From Nocardia crassostreae (GTDB taxonomy: Bacteria; Actinomycetota; Actinomycetes; Mycobacteriales; Mycobacteriaceae), in assembly GCF_001613405.1 (NCBI RefSeq), contig NZ_BDCH01000025.1:124001-188000 (forward strand): a stretch of DNA of 64,000 bases, read 5' to 3'. Positions 51,274-61,155 of the stretch are shown here, piece after piece. The stretch's first letter is position 1. The number at the start of each line of letters is the position of its first letter. Both the position numbers and the translations under genes were made by a program. The notes under the pieces are model-generated. The model saw only the letters and a list, made by a program, of their open reading frames with translations, was not told where the DNA came from and did not search any database.

Positions 51274-52905
51274 TCAGTTCGAGATGCCCGCGCGCACGGT
51301 GGCGTGCAGTTCCCGCAGGCTCGACCGTTCGGTCGCGACCTCGAGCACCCGGATGCCGTGCGCGCTCTCGGTGAGTTCCACCGCGAGTTCGGCCGGATCG
51401 ACCTGGCGGTGCGGTATCCGGTAGGCGGCGCACAGGGCGGCCAGGTCCATACCGTGCGGCGTGCCGAAGACGCGTTCGAAAACGCCCGCGTACTGCGGAT
51501 CGCCCTGTTCCAGGAGTTCGAAGATGCCGCAGCCGTCGTCATTGGCGACCACGATGGTGAGGTCCTCCGGCCGCGGTTCGCCGGGGCCGATGAGCAGTCC
51601 GGACGCATCGTGCAGGAAGGTCAGGTCGCCCATGAGCGCGACCGTGCGGCCGGAATGGGTCAGCGCCGCGCCGACCGCGGCCGACACCGTGCCGTCGATA
51701 CCGGCCACGCCGCGATTGGACAGCACCCGCACGCCCGGCCGGGGATGCGAGACCAGCGCGGCGTCGCGCACCGGATTCGAGGCGCCCAGCAGCAGCTGAT
51801 CACCGTCGTGCAGTGCGTCCATGACCACGGCGGCCACGTGCAGCCCGGTGTGCTTGGGATGTCCGGCCAGTTCGGCGCGGACCACGCTCATGGCCTTCTC
51901 CTTCAGATCCCGGGCCAGCTCCAGCCATTCCGGGCGCGGCGCGCCGTAGGTGACCGCGCGGGTGCCGGTGCCGACCACATTGCCGGAGACATCGGGCCAG
52001 CACGGGCCGGTGGTCAGCGCGTACACGGTGACCTCGGGATCGGCGAGCACCTTGGCCACCTGCCGGTGCAGGGTGGGGCTGCCGGTGATGATGGCCTGCT
52101 TGGGTTTCAGCAGCGGCAGCGCGAGCGGATGCAGGGACGGGCCGTGCATGGGCGCGGTGGGCTCGGCGACGGTGGGCAGGGCCGCGAGTTCGGGGCGGTG
52201 GCCCGCGCCGTGGCCGGAGATGACCACGGTGTCGGGGGTGAGGTCGATATCGAGGGGGACGTCCAGGGTCGCGTATTGCGTTGCCGTCCACGGCCGGTCG
52301 TCGCTGCGGCCGGGCGGGAGCAGATCACCGGCGAGGGCGTCCGGGGTGAGCGGTTCACGCAGCGGGATGTCGAAGTGCACGGGTCCGGCATTGCCGGAGC
52401 GGGTGCCGCGGGCGGCGGCCAGCACCCGGCACACCGCCGAACGCCACACGCTGTTCTGCTGGCCGTAGAGCCGATCGCCCTCGGCTTCGGCCAGGCCGAG
52501 GCTGATGGTGGCGCGGGTCTGGGTGCCGAACAGGCCGAATTGTTCGACGGTCTGATTGGCGCCGGTGCCGAGCATCTCGTAGGGCCGGTTGGCGCTGAGC
52601 ACGATGAGCGGCAGGCGCGCGTAGTTGGCCTCGAGTACGGCGGGGCCGAGATTGGCCACGGCGGTGCCGGAGGTCATGACGACGGGCACCGGGCGGCGGC
52701 TGGCCGCGGCCAGACCGATGGCGAGGAATCCCGCGGTGCGCTCGTCGATGCGCATGTGCAGGCGAATCCGCCCGGCCGCGTCGGCGGCCTGTAATGCGAA
52801 GGCCAGCGGCGCGTTTCGCGAACCGGGGCACAGGACGACATCTCGCACTCCACCGCGCGCGAGTTCGTCGACGACGACGTGCGCCTGTGCTGTCGAAGGA
52901 TTCAC
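51274..52905 (-). CDS. menD: 2-succinyl-5-enolpyruvyl-6-hydroxy-3-cyclohexene-1-carboxylate synthase MenD
   Basis: A 543-residue ThDP-dependent enzyme. The N-terminal PYR domain has CPGSRNAPLAFAL and RIDERTAGFLAIGLA; the PP domain carries MGDLTFLHDASGLL, which contacts ThDP and magnesium. It joins 2-oxoglutarate to isochorismate, the first committed step of menaquinone synthesis. It is transcribed opposite to the siderophore-interacting protein gene. Intact. Confidence 0.95.
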   Translation of the reverse strand: MNPSTAQAHVVVDELARGGVRDVVLCPGSRNAPLAFALQAADAAGRIRLHMRIDERTAGFLAIGLAAASRRPVPVVMTSGTAVANLGPAVLEANYARLPLIVLSANRPYEMLGTGANQTVEQFGLFGTQTRATISLGLAEAEGDRLYGQQNSVWRSAVCRVLAAARGTRSGNAGPVHFDIPLREPLTPDALAGDLLPPGRSDDRPWTATQYATLDVPLDIDLTPDTVVISGHGAGHRPELAALPTVAEPTAPMHGPSLHPLALPLLKPKQAIITGSPTLHRQVAKVLADPEVTVYALTTGPCWPDVSGNVVGTGTRAVTYGAPRPEWLELARDLKEKAMSVVRAELAGHPKHTGLHVAAVVMDALHDGDQLLLGASNPVRDAALVSHPRPGVRVLSNRGVAGIDGTVSAAVGAALTHSGRTVALMGDLTFLHDASGLLIGPGEPRPEDLTIVVANDDGCGIFELLEQGDPQYAGVFERVFGTPHGMDLAALCAAYRIPHRQVDPAELAVELTESAHGIRVLEVATERSSLRELHATVRAGISN

Positions 52906-52971
52906 ACCCCCAGCCTCTCAGACAGTGGGATTTTCCGCTGCGTCGCCCCGCTCACACCTGTTCTCGTCTAG

Positions 52972-52990
52972 TTAGGCTTTGCTAACCTAA
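52972..52990 (+). promoter_or_regulatory. IdeR/DtxR iron box
   Basis: TTAGGCTTTGCTAACCTAA matches the IdeR consensus TTAGGTTAGGCTAACCTAA at 16 of 19 positions. It ends 4 nt before the ATG of the siderophore-interacting protein gene, so it would cover the transcript start. Confidence 0.75.
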
Positions 52991-52994
52991 GCCC

Positions 52995-53822
52995 ATGGCG
53001 AAGCGCACCAAATATGTCAAGCCCGAGCAGCGGGAAGTCCTCAGCGTGGAAGTGCTGGCGAGCAAGAAGCTCAGCCCCAACTTCGTCCGCGTCACCCTCG
53101 GCGGCGACGGGCTCGCGGGCTTCACCGCCATGGGTTTCGACCAGTGGTTCCGGCTCTTCCTGCCGGGCCGCGACGGCGAGCTGCGCCTGCCCACCTCCAC
53201 CAGCAGCCTGGGCTGGTACGCCCAGTACCTCATGATGGGCAAGGAACACCGTCCGGTAGCGCGCAACTACACCGTGCGCGACTACCGTGCTGCCGGTTTC
53301 GGGGAGTTCGGCAGCACGGCTGAGCTCGATATCGACTTCTTCGTGCACGAGGGCGACAGCCCGGCGGGCGCCTGGGCGAGCAATGCCACGCCCGGCGACA
53401 AGGCGGGCCTGCTCGACGAGGGCATCACCTACCAGGCTCCCGACCACACCGACTTCGCCCTGCTGGTGGGCGACGAGAGCGCGCTGCCCGCCGTCGCCGG
53501 AATTCTGCGGTCCGCCCCGCGCGGCCTGAAAGGCGCGGCATTCATCGAGATCTCGCACGCCGACGACGCGCAGAAACTGGACGAACCCGAAGGCGTGACG
53601 GTGAATTGGCTGGTCCGCAACGATCCGCACGGACCGGTGGGCGCGCTCGCCACCGATGCGGTGCGCCGCGCGAACCTGCCCGCCCAGGGCGTCTACGCCT
53701 GGGTGTCGGGCGAACAGCAACTGGCCTCGGGTGTGCGGCGCTACCTCACGCAGGAGCGCGGAATCCCGAAGGGCGACATCACCTTCACCGGCTATTGGCG
53801 CGTCGGCAAGGCCGCAGGCTGA
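52995..53822 (+). CDS. Siderophore-interacting protein (FAD ferric-siderophore reductase)
   Basis: A 275-residue SIP-family protein with an N-terminal FAD-binding beta barrel (LSPNFVRVTLGGDGL, FAD motif RNYTVRDYR) and a C-terminal NAD(P)H-binding-like domain (ALLVGDESALPAVAGIL, WVSGEQQLASGVRRYL). Such proteins release iron by reducing ferric siderophores in the cytoplasm. The iron box directly upstream predicts repression by IdeR when iron is sufficient. The 5' leader would be very short and no Shine-Dalgarno is evident. Confidence 0.93.
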   Translation: MAKRTKYVKPEQREVLSVEVLASKKLSPNFVRVTLGGDGLAGFTAMGFDQWFRLFLPGRDGELRLPTSTSSLGWYAQYLMMGKEHRPVARNYTVRDYRAAGFGEFGSTAELDIDFFVHEGDSPAGAWASNATPGDKAGLLDEGITYQAPDHTDFALLVGDESALPAVAGILRSAPRGLKGAAFIEISHADDAQKLDEPEGVTVNWLVRNDPHGPVGALATDAVRRANLPAQGVYAWVSGEQQLASGVRRYLTQERGIPKGDITFTGYWRVGKAAG

Positions 53823-54015
53823 TAGATCGGCTCGCGGCCCGCGCCGAAGGCGTCGGGCCGCGAACACTCAACTTCTCCCCAGGGCGACAACTGATTTCGT
53901 GAGGCCCGGGTAACTCCCCGGGTACCCCCGGAATCGGTTCGGCACCCAACCGCCGCCACGCGTGCACGACGGTCGACGGCACCCGAGCCGGGCGCTGAAT
54001 ATCCGGGGAGGCGGC

Positions 54016-54462
54016 TCAGCCCGCGTGCTTCTGCACCAGGGCGCCGACGCGCGGAAGGGCTTCGGCGACATGCTTCTTCGCCGAGGAGCGCATGGAGTTG
54101 TAGACCTTGGTCAGCGCGGGACGCGACGAGGCGGCGGCGCGCTCATCGGTGACCGAGAGCAGCGCCTCGGCAACCTCGTCCTGCTTGGCGACCAGCAGAT
54201 CGGCGAACGAGCCCGCGCCGGAAGCGGCGTACTCGGCCCAGAACGGCTCGAGCTGCGCGATGAACTTCGGCATGAAGGACGCCAGCGCATCGCCGACGAT
54301 GGTCGGGCTGACCTTCTTCACCGCGGCGTAGCCGCCCTTCACGGCGAGCCCCGACGCGCCGCCCTTGTCCGACACCTCCGCATCCAGAACCTCCTGGGCG
54401 TCGGCCAGGAAGGCCGGACACTTGGCGTCGTCGAGCAGGGATTCAGACAGTGCTGCAACCAC
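54016..54462 (-). CDS. DUF6918-like helical protein
   Basis: A 148-residue all-helical protein (DAEVSDKGGASGLAVKGGY, FADLLVAKQDEVAEALL, KKHVAEALPRVGALVQKHAG) with the pattern of a conserved actinobacterial family known to me as DUF6918. The start is GTG at 54462, with GGAGGA about 8 nt upstream. No membrane segment or signal. It lies between the SIP gene and menB, facing away from menB. Function unknown. Confidence 0.7.
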   Translation of the reverse strand: MVAALSESLLDDAKCPAFLADAQEVLDAEVSDKGGASGLAVKGGYAAVKKVSPTIVGDALASFMPKFIAQLEPFWAEYAASGAGSFADLLVAKQDEVAEALLSVTDERAAASSRPALTKVYNSMRSSAKKHVAEALPRVGALVQKHAG

Positions 54463-54747
54463 TTTCAGGTTCCTCCGGATCGTTTTTCGATGAACGAGCG
54501 CACGCAACTATACGCATCGTGGTCCCCTCACACACGATGCCGATGCGCAGTTGCTGACTAGCAGCAAACAGCACTGTAAGGCCTCCGCAATCGATTGGCA
54601 GCGTTTCACATTCGAGACCGCCGGGTAACCTGTCACCCCGATACCCCACTCCGGCAACGTTCCTGCGAATTGTGTCCGTTTTGCGGCAGGAGCCCTCCCG
54701 CCGTGCGACAGGGCGCTCCGGCCGCCCGCGCCCCGGGCTTGACCAGT

Positions 54748-55653
54748 ATGTTCGAGCTCGTGACCTTCAATCCGGATTTGTGGAAAGCCGTGCCGGGCTT
54801 CGAGGACCTGACCGATATCACCTACCACCGCCATATCGAGCAGGGCACCGTCCGCATCGCCTTCGACCGCCCCGAAGTACACAATGCCTTCCGCCCGCAC
54901 ACCATCGACGAGCTCTATCGCGCCCTCGACCACGCCCGCATGAGCAGTGATGTCGGCGCGGTCCTGCTCACCGGCAACGGCCCCTCCCCCAAGGACGGCG
55001 GCTGGGCCTTCTGCTCCGGCGGCGACCAGCGCATCCGCGGCCGCTCCGGCTACCAGTACGCCTCCGGCGACACCGCCGAGACCGTCGCCCCGGCCCGCGC
55101 CGGACGCCTGCACATCCTCGAGGTGCAGCGCCTCATCCGCTTCATGCCCAAGGTTGTCATCGCCCTGGTCAACGGCTGGGCCGCGGGCGGCGGGCACAGC
55201 CTGCACGTCACCTGCGACCTCACCCTGGCCTCGCGCGAGCACGCCCGCTTCAAGCAGACCGATGCCGATGTGGGCTCGTTCGACGCCGGTTACGGCTCGG
55301 CCTATCTGGCCAAGATGGTCGGCCAGAAGTTCGCCCGCGAGATCTTCTTCCTCGGCCGCCCGTACACCGCCGAGGAAATGTATCGGATGGGCGCGGTCAA
55401 TGCCGTCATCGACCACGAACGGCTCGAGGATGTCGCCTTGGAATGGACGGGCGAGATTCTCGGCAAGTCGCCGCAGGCCATCCGCATGCTGAAGTACGCG
55501 TTCAATCTCACCGACGACGGTCTGGTCGGACAGCAGCTCTTCGCGGGCGAGGCCACCCGGTTGGCGTACATGACCGACGAGGCCGTCGAGGGGCGCGACG
55601 CCTTCCTGCAGAAGCGCGAACCCGACTGGAAGCCGTACCCGTACTACTTCTGA
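54748..55653 (+). CDS. menB: 1,4-dihydroxy-2-naphthoyl-CoA synthase MenB
   Basis: A 301-residue crotonase-fold enzyme: oxyanion-hole region AFCSGGDQRIRGRSGY, GWAAGGGHSLHVTCDLTLA and the catalytic Asp loop DVGSFDAGYGSAYL. The C-terminal PYPYYF tail is typical. It cyclises OSB-CoA to DHNA-CoA in menaquinone synthesis. The ATG at 54748 is chosen from the family start (MFELVTFNP). Gene order menB, VOC, pitA, two small genes, menE matches M. tuberculosis Rv0548c-Rv0542c. Confidence 0.95.
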   Translation: MFELVTFNPDLWKAVPGFEDLTDITYHRHIEQGTVRIAFDRPEVHNAFRPHTIDELYRALDHARMSSDVGAVLLTGNGPSPKDGGWAFCSGGDQRIRGRSGYQYASGDTAETVAPARAGRLHILEVQRLIRFMPKVVIALVNGWAAGGGHSLHVTCDLTLASREHARFKQTDADVGSFDAGYGSAYLAKMVGQKFAREIFFLGRPYTAEEMYRMGAVNAVIDHERLEDVALEWTGEILGKSPQAIRMLKYAFNLTDDGLVGQQLFAGEATRLAYMTDEAVEGRDAFLQKREPDWKPYPYYF

Positions 55654-55714
55654 ATCCCGTGTCTTCCGAGCGTTCCTGCCCCGTCGCCGGGGCGGGGCCT
55701 GGGAAGCTCGACGC

Positions 55715-56110
55715 ATGGAGATACTGAGCAGCCGGTTGATTCTGCGGCCGTCGGACTACCAGCGCACGCTGGTGTTCTATCGGGACACGCTGGGTCTGGC
55801 CATTGCCCGCGAATATCCGGGCGGCACGGTGTTCTTCGCCGGGCAGGGACTGCTCGAGGTCGCCGGGCACGGTCGCCGCACCGAGGATTCGCCCGGTTTC
55901 GCGGGGGCGATCTGGTTGCAGGTGCGCGACTGCGCCGATGCGGCCGCCGAACTGGCGGTGAGCGGCGTGCCGATCGATCGCGCGCCGAAACAGGAGCCGT
56001 GGGGGCTCATCGAAATGTGGGTGCGCGATCCGGACGGCGTGCCGATCGTGCTCGTGGAGATTCCCGCCGACCACCCGATACGCCGGGATAATCGGCCACC
56101 GAAAGGCTGA
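55715..56110 (+). CDS. VOC-family (glyoxalase-like) protein
   Basis: A 131-residue VOC-superfamily protein with two beta-alpha-beta-beta-beta repeats (YQRTLVFYRDTLGLAIA; WVRDPDGVPIVLVEIP). Likely metal-binding residues are present but no substrate can be assigned. The same type of gene lies next to menB in M. tuberculosis (Rv0546c). Intact, unlike the VOC gene at 39417. Confidence 0.85.
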   Translation: MEILSSRLILRPSDYQRTLVFYRDTLGLAIAREYPGGTVFFAGQGLLEVAGHGRRTEDSPGFAGAIWLQVRDCADAAAELAVSGVPIDRAPKQEPWGLIEMWVRDPDGVPIVLVEIPADHPIRRDNRPPKG

Positions 56111-56194
56111 GCCGCATTAGCACGCGAGTAACTGTGAACTGGATCGGGGGCACCGGTTAACAACGCGTAAAGGGCATATCGCACACTGGATGCC

Positions 56195-57355
56195 GTGTCT
56201 GCCGAACTGCTCGTTCTGCTGATCGTTGTTCTCACGGCCCTGGCGTTCGACTTCACCAACGGATTCCACGACACCGCGAACGCGATGGCCACTTCGATCG
56301 CCACCGGTGCGTTGCCGCCGCGTATTGCCGTACTCCTGTCCGGGGCGCTGAATCTGATCGGCGCGTTCCTCAGCGTCGCCGTCGCCGCGACGGTCGCCGA
56401 GGGCATCGTGAACCTGTCCGAGGTCAGCGGACGGGCCCTGCTGGACATCGTCTTCGCCGGTCTGGTGGGCGGCATCCTGTGGAATCTGTTCACCTGGCTG
56501 TTGGGTTTGCCGTCGAGTTCCTCGCACGCGCTGTTCGGCGGGCTCATCGGCGCCACCATCGCCGCGCTCGGCTGGAGCGGCGTGGTGTGGGTGTCCGGCA
56601 ACAAAGGCGTGCTCGGCAAGATCATCATCCCGGCGCTGCTGGCTCCGGTGGTGGCCGCGCTGGTGGCGGCCATCGCCTCCTGGCTGGTCTACCGGATCAC
56701 CCGCGGCAGCAATGAGCGGACCGTGGTGCGCGGGTTCCGCTGGGGCCAGATCGGTTCGGCCTCGCTGGTCTCGCTGGCGCACGGCACCAATGACGCGCAG
56801 AAGACCATGGGCATCATCTTCCTGGCGCTCATCGCGCACGGTTCGGTGAGCGCGGGCGATCCGCTGCCGCTGTGGGTGATCGTGTCCTGTGCGGTCGCCA
56901 TTGCCGCGGGCACCTGTCTGGGCGGCTGGCGCATCATTCGCACGCTCGGCAAGGGCCTGGTGGACATCGCGCCGCCGCAGGGCTTCGCGGCCGAATCCAC
57001 CAGTGCGGCGATCATTCTCACCTCGGCCCACTTCGGGCTGCCGCTGTCCACCACCCAGACCGTGACCGGCTCCATCCTCGGCTCCGGCCTGGGCCGCGGC
57101 GCGGAGGTGCGGTGGGCGGTGCTCGGCCGCATGGTGGTGGCCTGGGTGCTCACCCTGCCGATGGCGGGCGTGGTGGGCGCGATCTGCTGGGCCATCCTGA
57201 ACGCCATCGGCGATACCGCGGGCACCCTGGTGGTGTTCGCGCTGCTCATCGCCCTGGCCACGCTGATCTGGCTGCGGTCCCGCCGCAAGCCGGTAAACTC
57301 CAGCAATGTCAACGACGACTGGCAGGGCGCCCCGCCGGTCGACGCCAGCCGGTGA
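56195..57355 (+). CDS. pitA: Low-affinity phosphate transporter PitA
   Basis: A 386-residue PiT-family permease with about ten helices. It has both signature repeats: DFTNGFHDTANAMATSIATG near the N-terminus and LAHGTNDAQKTMGI in the second half. It imports metal-phosphate coupled to protons or sodium. The start is GTG at 56195. It is followed within 20 bp by the small membrane-protein gene. It occupies the same place as Rv0545c in M. tuberculosis. Confidence 0.93.
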   Translation: MSAELLVLLIVVLTALAFDFTNGFHDTANAMATSIATGALPPRIAVLLSGALNLIGAFLSVAVAATVAEGIVNLSEVSGRALLDIVFAGLVGGILWNLFTWLLGLPSSSSHALFGGLIGATIAALGWSGVVWVSGNKGVLGKIIIPALLAPVVAALVAAIASWLVYRITRGSNERTVVRGFRWGQIGSASLVSLAHGTNDAQKTMGIIFLALIAHGSVSAGDPLPLWVIVSCAVAIAAGTCLGGWRIIRTLGKGLVDIAPPQGFAAESTSAAIILTSAHFGLPLSTTQTVTGSILGSGLGRGAEVRWAVLGRMVVAWVLTLPMAGVVGAICWAILNAIGDTAGTLVVFALLIALATLIWLRSRRKPVNSSNVNDDWQGAPPVDASR

Positions 57356-57374
57356 ACGGCGGAAGGCACAGGCC

Positions 57375-57644
57375 ATGAACAGTTTTCTGAACACGTTCTC
57401 CGATCTGTGGCAGGTCACCGTGGCCGCCCTGGTGTTCGGCGCGGGCCTGCCCATGGTGTTCGCGGTCGGCATCCGCTACCTCGCGCAGATCGACGACGGC
57501 GCGACCGGCTCCGCCAAGGCCGTGGCGACGGCCGTGTCCGCGCTCTGCTTCGCCGTGGTGATGATCGCCGTGGTGGTGGGTGTGCTGTTCATCGCACGCG
57601 GATTCCTGGCCTCCCGCCTCGGCATACATTTGCTCGGCGCGTGA
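57375..57644 (+). CDS. Small two-helix membrane protein
   Basis: An 89-residue protein with two hydrophobic helices (~12-35 and ~55-80). The ATG at 57375 has GGAAGGC 7-13 nt upstream. It corresponds by position and layout to the small membrane gene after pitA in M. tuberculosis (Rv0544c). It could be an accessory of the transporter, but this is inference only. Confidence 0.75.
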   Translation: MNSFLNTFSDLWQVTVAALVFGAGLPMVFAVGIRYLAQIDDGATGSAKAVATAVSALCFAVVMIAVVVGVLFIARGFLASRLGIHLLGA

Positions 57645-57669
57645 CGCCGCCGGACCGAAAGGCACGCTC

Positions 57670-58053
57670 GTGAGCACTCCGGAACAGCCCGATCAGCCGA
57701 CCTCGGCGCCGCTGCCGCCGCCCAATCCGCACCCCAATATCAATGTGCTGCAGAAGGTGCTGGCCTGGTTGAAAGCCGGATACCCGCAGGGCATTCCGCA
57801 ATCGGACTATGTGGCGCTGCTGGCCGTGCTGCACCGCCGGCTCACCGATTACGAGGTGCAGATCGTGGTGGAGGACCTCATCCACGACCATCTGGCCACG
57901 GCCGAGATCGCCCGCACCGATATCGCGCGCGAGGACATCGAGGCCGCGATTGCCCGAGTTGCCAAGGAGCAACCGGGCGAGGACGATATCGCACGGGTGG
58001 CCTCCCGGCTGGCAGCCGGCGGTTGGCCGCTGGCGACACCGACGTCCGACTGA
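57670..58053 (+). CDS. DUF3349 protein
   Basis: A 127-residue protein. A Pro-rich N-terminus (~1-25) precedes a DUF3349 helical domain (VLQKVLAWLKAGYPQGIPQSDYV, DYEVQIVVEDLI). The start is GTG at 57670. It is the counterpart of Rv0543c, whose structure is a small helical fold without assigned function. It lies 26 bp after the small membrane gene and 73 bp before menE. Confidence 0.87.
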   Translation: MSTPEQPDQPTSAPLPPPNPHPNINVLQKVLAWLKAGYPQGIPQSDYVALLAVLHRRLTDYEVQIVVEDLIHDHLATAEIARTDIAREDIEAAIARVAKEQPGEDDIARVASRLAAGGWPLATPTSD

Positions 58054-58126
58054 CCGACCGACCCATCGACCGGGCGTCGACCCTCCCGGGTGCGCCGCCA
58101 CCCCTCGACATGACACGATCGCGAAC

Positions 58127-59290
58127 GTGAGCAATACCCTCCGCATACTCCCCATGCCTACCGGCGCCTCCGTGGGCGACGTATTGCCGCACCTCCGGGA
58201 AGCCTTGGAGGGCAACGGCCCCGCCTGGCTACCCGTCCCCACCGCCGACCGCCGCGAGACGCAGCGACTCGGCTCCAGCCTGCGCCCCGGCGAGGAGATC
58301 GACGAGGACGTGGCCCTGGTGGTCACCACCTCCGGCACCACCGGAACGCCCAAGGGCGCCATGCTCACCGCGGCCAATCTGCGCGCCAGCGGGGATGCCA
58401 CGCACGAGCGGCTGGGCGGACCCGGCCAATGGCTGCTGGCCCTGCCGACCCATCACATCGCGGGCATCCAGGTATTGCTGCGCAGTATCTTGGCGGGCAC
58501 CGAACCGGCCGTGCTGGACGTGTCGGACGGCTTCCTGCCGGAGGCGCTCGCGGGCGCCATCTCCGGGATGCGCGGTGAGCGCCGCTATACCGCCATGGTG
58601 CCGACCCAGCTCATCAAGGCCCTCGACGAACCCGTGGCCACCGCGGCGCTCGCCTCGCTCGACGGGGTGCTCATCGGCGGTGCGGCCACCCCGGCGCCGG
58701 TGCTGGAGCGCGCCCGCGCGGCGGGCATCAGCGTCTTCCGCACCTACGGCATGAGCGAGACATGCGGCGGCTGCGTGTACGAGGGAGTGCCGTTGACGGG
58801 TGCGAAGATTCGCATCGAGGACGGCCGCGTGGTGCTCGGCGGCGATATGGTCGCCAAGGGCTACCGCAATGTGCCCGATCACCCGGCCTTCGCCGAACCC
58901 GGCTGGTTCCGCACCGAGGACGCCGGTTTCGTGGAGGACGGCGTGCTCACCGTGACCGGGCGCCTCGACGAGGCCATCATGACCGGCGGCCTGCTGGTCA
59001 TCCCGCAGGTGGTCGAGGCCGTGCTCATCACGCATCCGGCGGCCGCCGAATGCGTCGTCCTCGGCCTCCCCGACGACCGGCTGGGCCAGCGCGTGGTCAC
59101 CGCCATCGTGCCCGCCCCCGGCGTCACCCCGCCCACCCTGGACGAACTGCGCGAACACGTGGTCGCCGAACTCGACACCATTGCCGCCCCGCGCGAACTG
59201 GCTGTGCTGGAAGAGATCCCGCTGCGCGGCCCGGGCAAGCCGGACCGCAACAAACTGCGCCAGCACCTGCTGGTCGACACCGCACGCTGA
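58127..59290 (+). CDS. menE: o-Succinylbenzoate-CoA ligase MenE
   Basis: A 387-residue AMP-forming acyl-CoA synthetase: ATP-binding TTSGTTGTPKGA near 68, YGMSETCGGCVYEG adenylate motif, FRTEDAGF, and the C-terminal GPGKPDRNKLRQ with the catalytic Lys. It activates o-succinylbenzoate for MenB. Short for the superfamily but typical for actinobacterial MenE. The start is GTG at 58127. Confidence 0.93.
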   Translation: MSNTLRILPMPTGASVGDVLPHLREALEGNGPAWLPVPTADRRETQRLGSSLRPGEEIDEDVALVVTTSGTTGTPKGAMLTAANLRASGDATHERLGGPGQWLLALPTHHIAGIQVLLRSILAGTEPAVLDVSDGFLPEALAGAISGMRGERRYTAMVPTQLIKALDEPVATAALASLDGVLIGGAATPAPVLERARAAGISVFRTYGMSETCGGCVYEGVPLTGAKIRIEDGRVVLGGDMVAKGYRNVPDHPAFAEPGWFRTEDAGFVEDGVLTVTGRLDEAIMTGGLLVIPQVVEAVLITHPAAAECVVLGLPDDRLGQRVVTAIVPAPGVTPPTLDELREHVVAELDTIAAPRELAVLEEIPLRGPGKPDRNKLRQHLLVDTAR

Positions 59291-59413
59291 GCCGCAGCGC
59301 AGGCCACGCCGCACTCGTGGCCCACCCAACCCGGCGCACCTGTGGCCGGGATCCCGCGGTGTCGCGCCATCGTGACGAATTCCCGCAACCCATGCCGGAA
59401 TGACCGGGTCGGT

Positions 59414-60939
59414 TTATGTCGCGGCGGGAGTTAGTGGCGCGAGTATCGAGTGCAGCAGGCCGCTGACCGGCTCCGGCAGCGTGGCCGCGAGCTGCGGTGG
59501 CACCGACGGCGAAAGCTGCGGCGGCGCAACGGGCCCGGGCCGGGGCGCGACGACGTCGACCATCGACCGCAGGGACTCGCCCGCCGCGGCGAGCCGCGAG
59601 CCGACCTCGTCGGTCACGAGCGGTTGCAGCACCTCACGGATCGGGTTGCGCGCCACATCGCCTTGCAGTCTCAGGGTGTTGTAGGCGTTGACGGCCGACA
59701 CGATGCCGACCGGAATGCCGATCGCCAGACTGCCGACGGTGGCGCCCATACTGCCGAGAATGACCGCGCCGGTGAGACATCCGCCCGCGAAGCCGGTGGC
59801 CGTGCCCGCCAGCGCCGCGGAGAAGGTGCCCGCCGTACCGGCGCCCACGCCGCCCGCGAGGTAACCGACGGCGAGGCCGGTGACGCCGCCCAGCAGTCCG
59901 CCGACGCTGACCGCCAATCCGAACTGGGTGCCCACCGCGCTGTAGGCGTCGTTGAGGTCCTTCTGCCGCTGCACCGGATCCGGCTGGCTGCGCGGAGCGG
60001 GCTGACCGGGTTCGCCGGGCGGAGTCGCCGGATCGTCGATATCGCCCAGGGCGATCGGCACGCTCGCCGGTGCCTTGCAGACCGGGTCCGGCAGGTCGGC
60101 CGCAGTCGTGACGGTGTCGGTCCTTCGGCCGTCCGGGGCGCTCTTCGGCGGCAGCTGGGAAATGGGCACGGTGCCGAGCGGGCAGGGCACGGCGGCATTG
60201 GGCCACAATGCCATCGGGGAGCCGAGGGTGAGGGTATTGCCCATGACGTATCGGCCCTGGATGTCGAGGACCTGGAAGTTGTTGAGCGGCACCACGCGCC
60301 GTTCACCGCCCGGGCCGGGCTGCAGCGGATCCGGTCCGGTGCCGGGGGCCTGCACGACCAGGCTGCCGATCGGCGTGGTCAGGTAGGCGGACATATCGGT
60401 GAGATCGCCGGTGTAGACGACGCCCTCCATAACACCGACCGTGACGCGGGACAGGCCCTCCCGCATGGCCTGCTCGTGCGGCGTCAGATCCTGGAGTTGT
60501 TCCAGCCGCGGCGGCTCGACTTCGCGGCCGAAGGGCACGTGGTGCAGGGTGCGCCGGTCCTCGCCGAGGATGAGGTCGCCGGTGCGGCGGTCGCGCAACT
60601 GGAAGTGGTTGTTGCCGATCAGGCTCACCTCGACGTCCGGGCCGTAGATGGTGGACAGGTGGCGGTAGGCATTGCTGCGCAGGTAGATATTGGACGCCAG
60701 CTCCATGTCGTTCTCACCGCACAGCGGGTCGCGGGGCGGGATCGGGGCCATGGGGTCGTCGGCATCGGGAATCGGCGGGCAGCTCAGTAGCGCGGGTTCG
60801 GGATCCTGCGAGCCCAGCACCGCGGGCGCGGAGGGGTCGGGATCGGCCAGGTCGAGCGGTGTCGACCGGCGGTGACCGCGGTGGTGAGCGCGGTCGCGGC
60901 GGTCAGGAGTGCGGTCACGGCGGCAGAGGCGATTCTCAA
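59414..60939 (-). pseudogene. Secreted glycine-zipper protein, frameshifted after signal peptide
   Basis: The N-terminus starts at TTG 60939 with GAGG upstream and reads as a 25-residue signal peptide (RIASAAVTALLTAATALTTA). At about 60863-60866 the frame is lost (GCCGGTCGAC, one base short). The mature protein then continues in another frame for about 480 residues to the TAA at 59414: polar N-terminal domain (~VLGSQDPEPALL), Pro-rich spacer and a Gly/Ala zipper (LGGVTGLAVGYLAGGVGAG, AGGCLTGAVILGSMG). I do not recognise the N-terminal domain. Without the signal the protein could not be exported. A second secreted zipper protein lies at 6366. Confidence 0.75.
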
Positions 60940-61155
60940 CGGAACCTCGCTATCCAGGGTCGCGACGGGTGCAGCGGGAAGCGGAGCGAACGGGAATTCC
61001 GGAGCGCGGTACGGGCGTCAGGCTAGCAATCCGCAGGCCCCGCGCGTGGGAGGCCACGGCCGCGGCGCGTGGCATTCTCCCTGGCCAGAGCACTTGCGCG
61101 GGCATGCAACAGCGGTGCAAGGGGCGTGCAAGATCGGTGCCGCAGAGTTCTCGGC

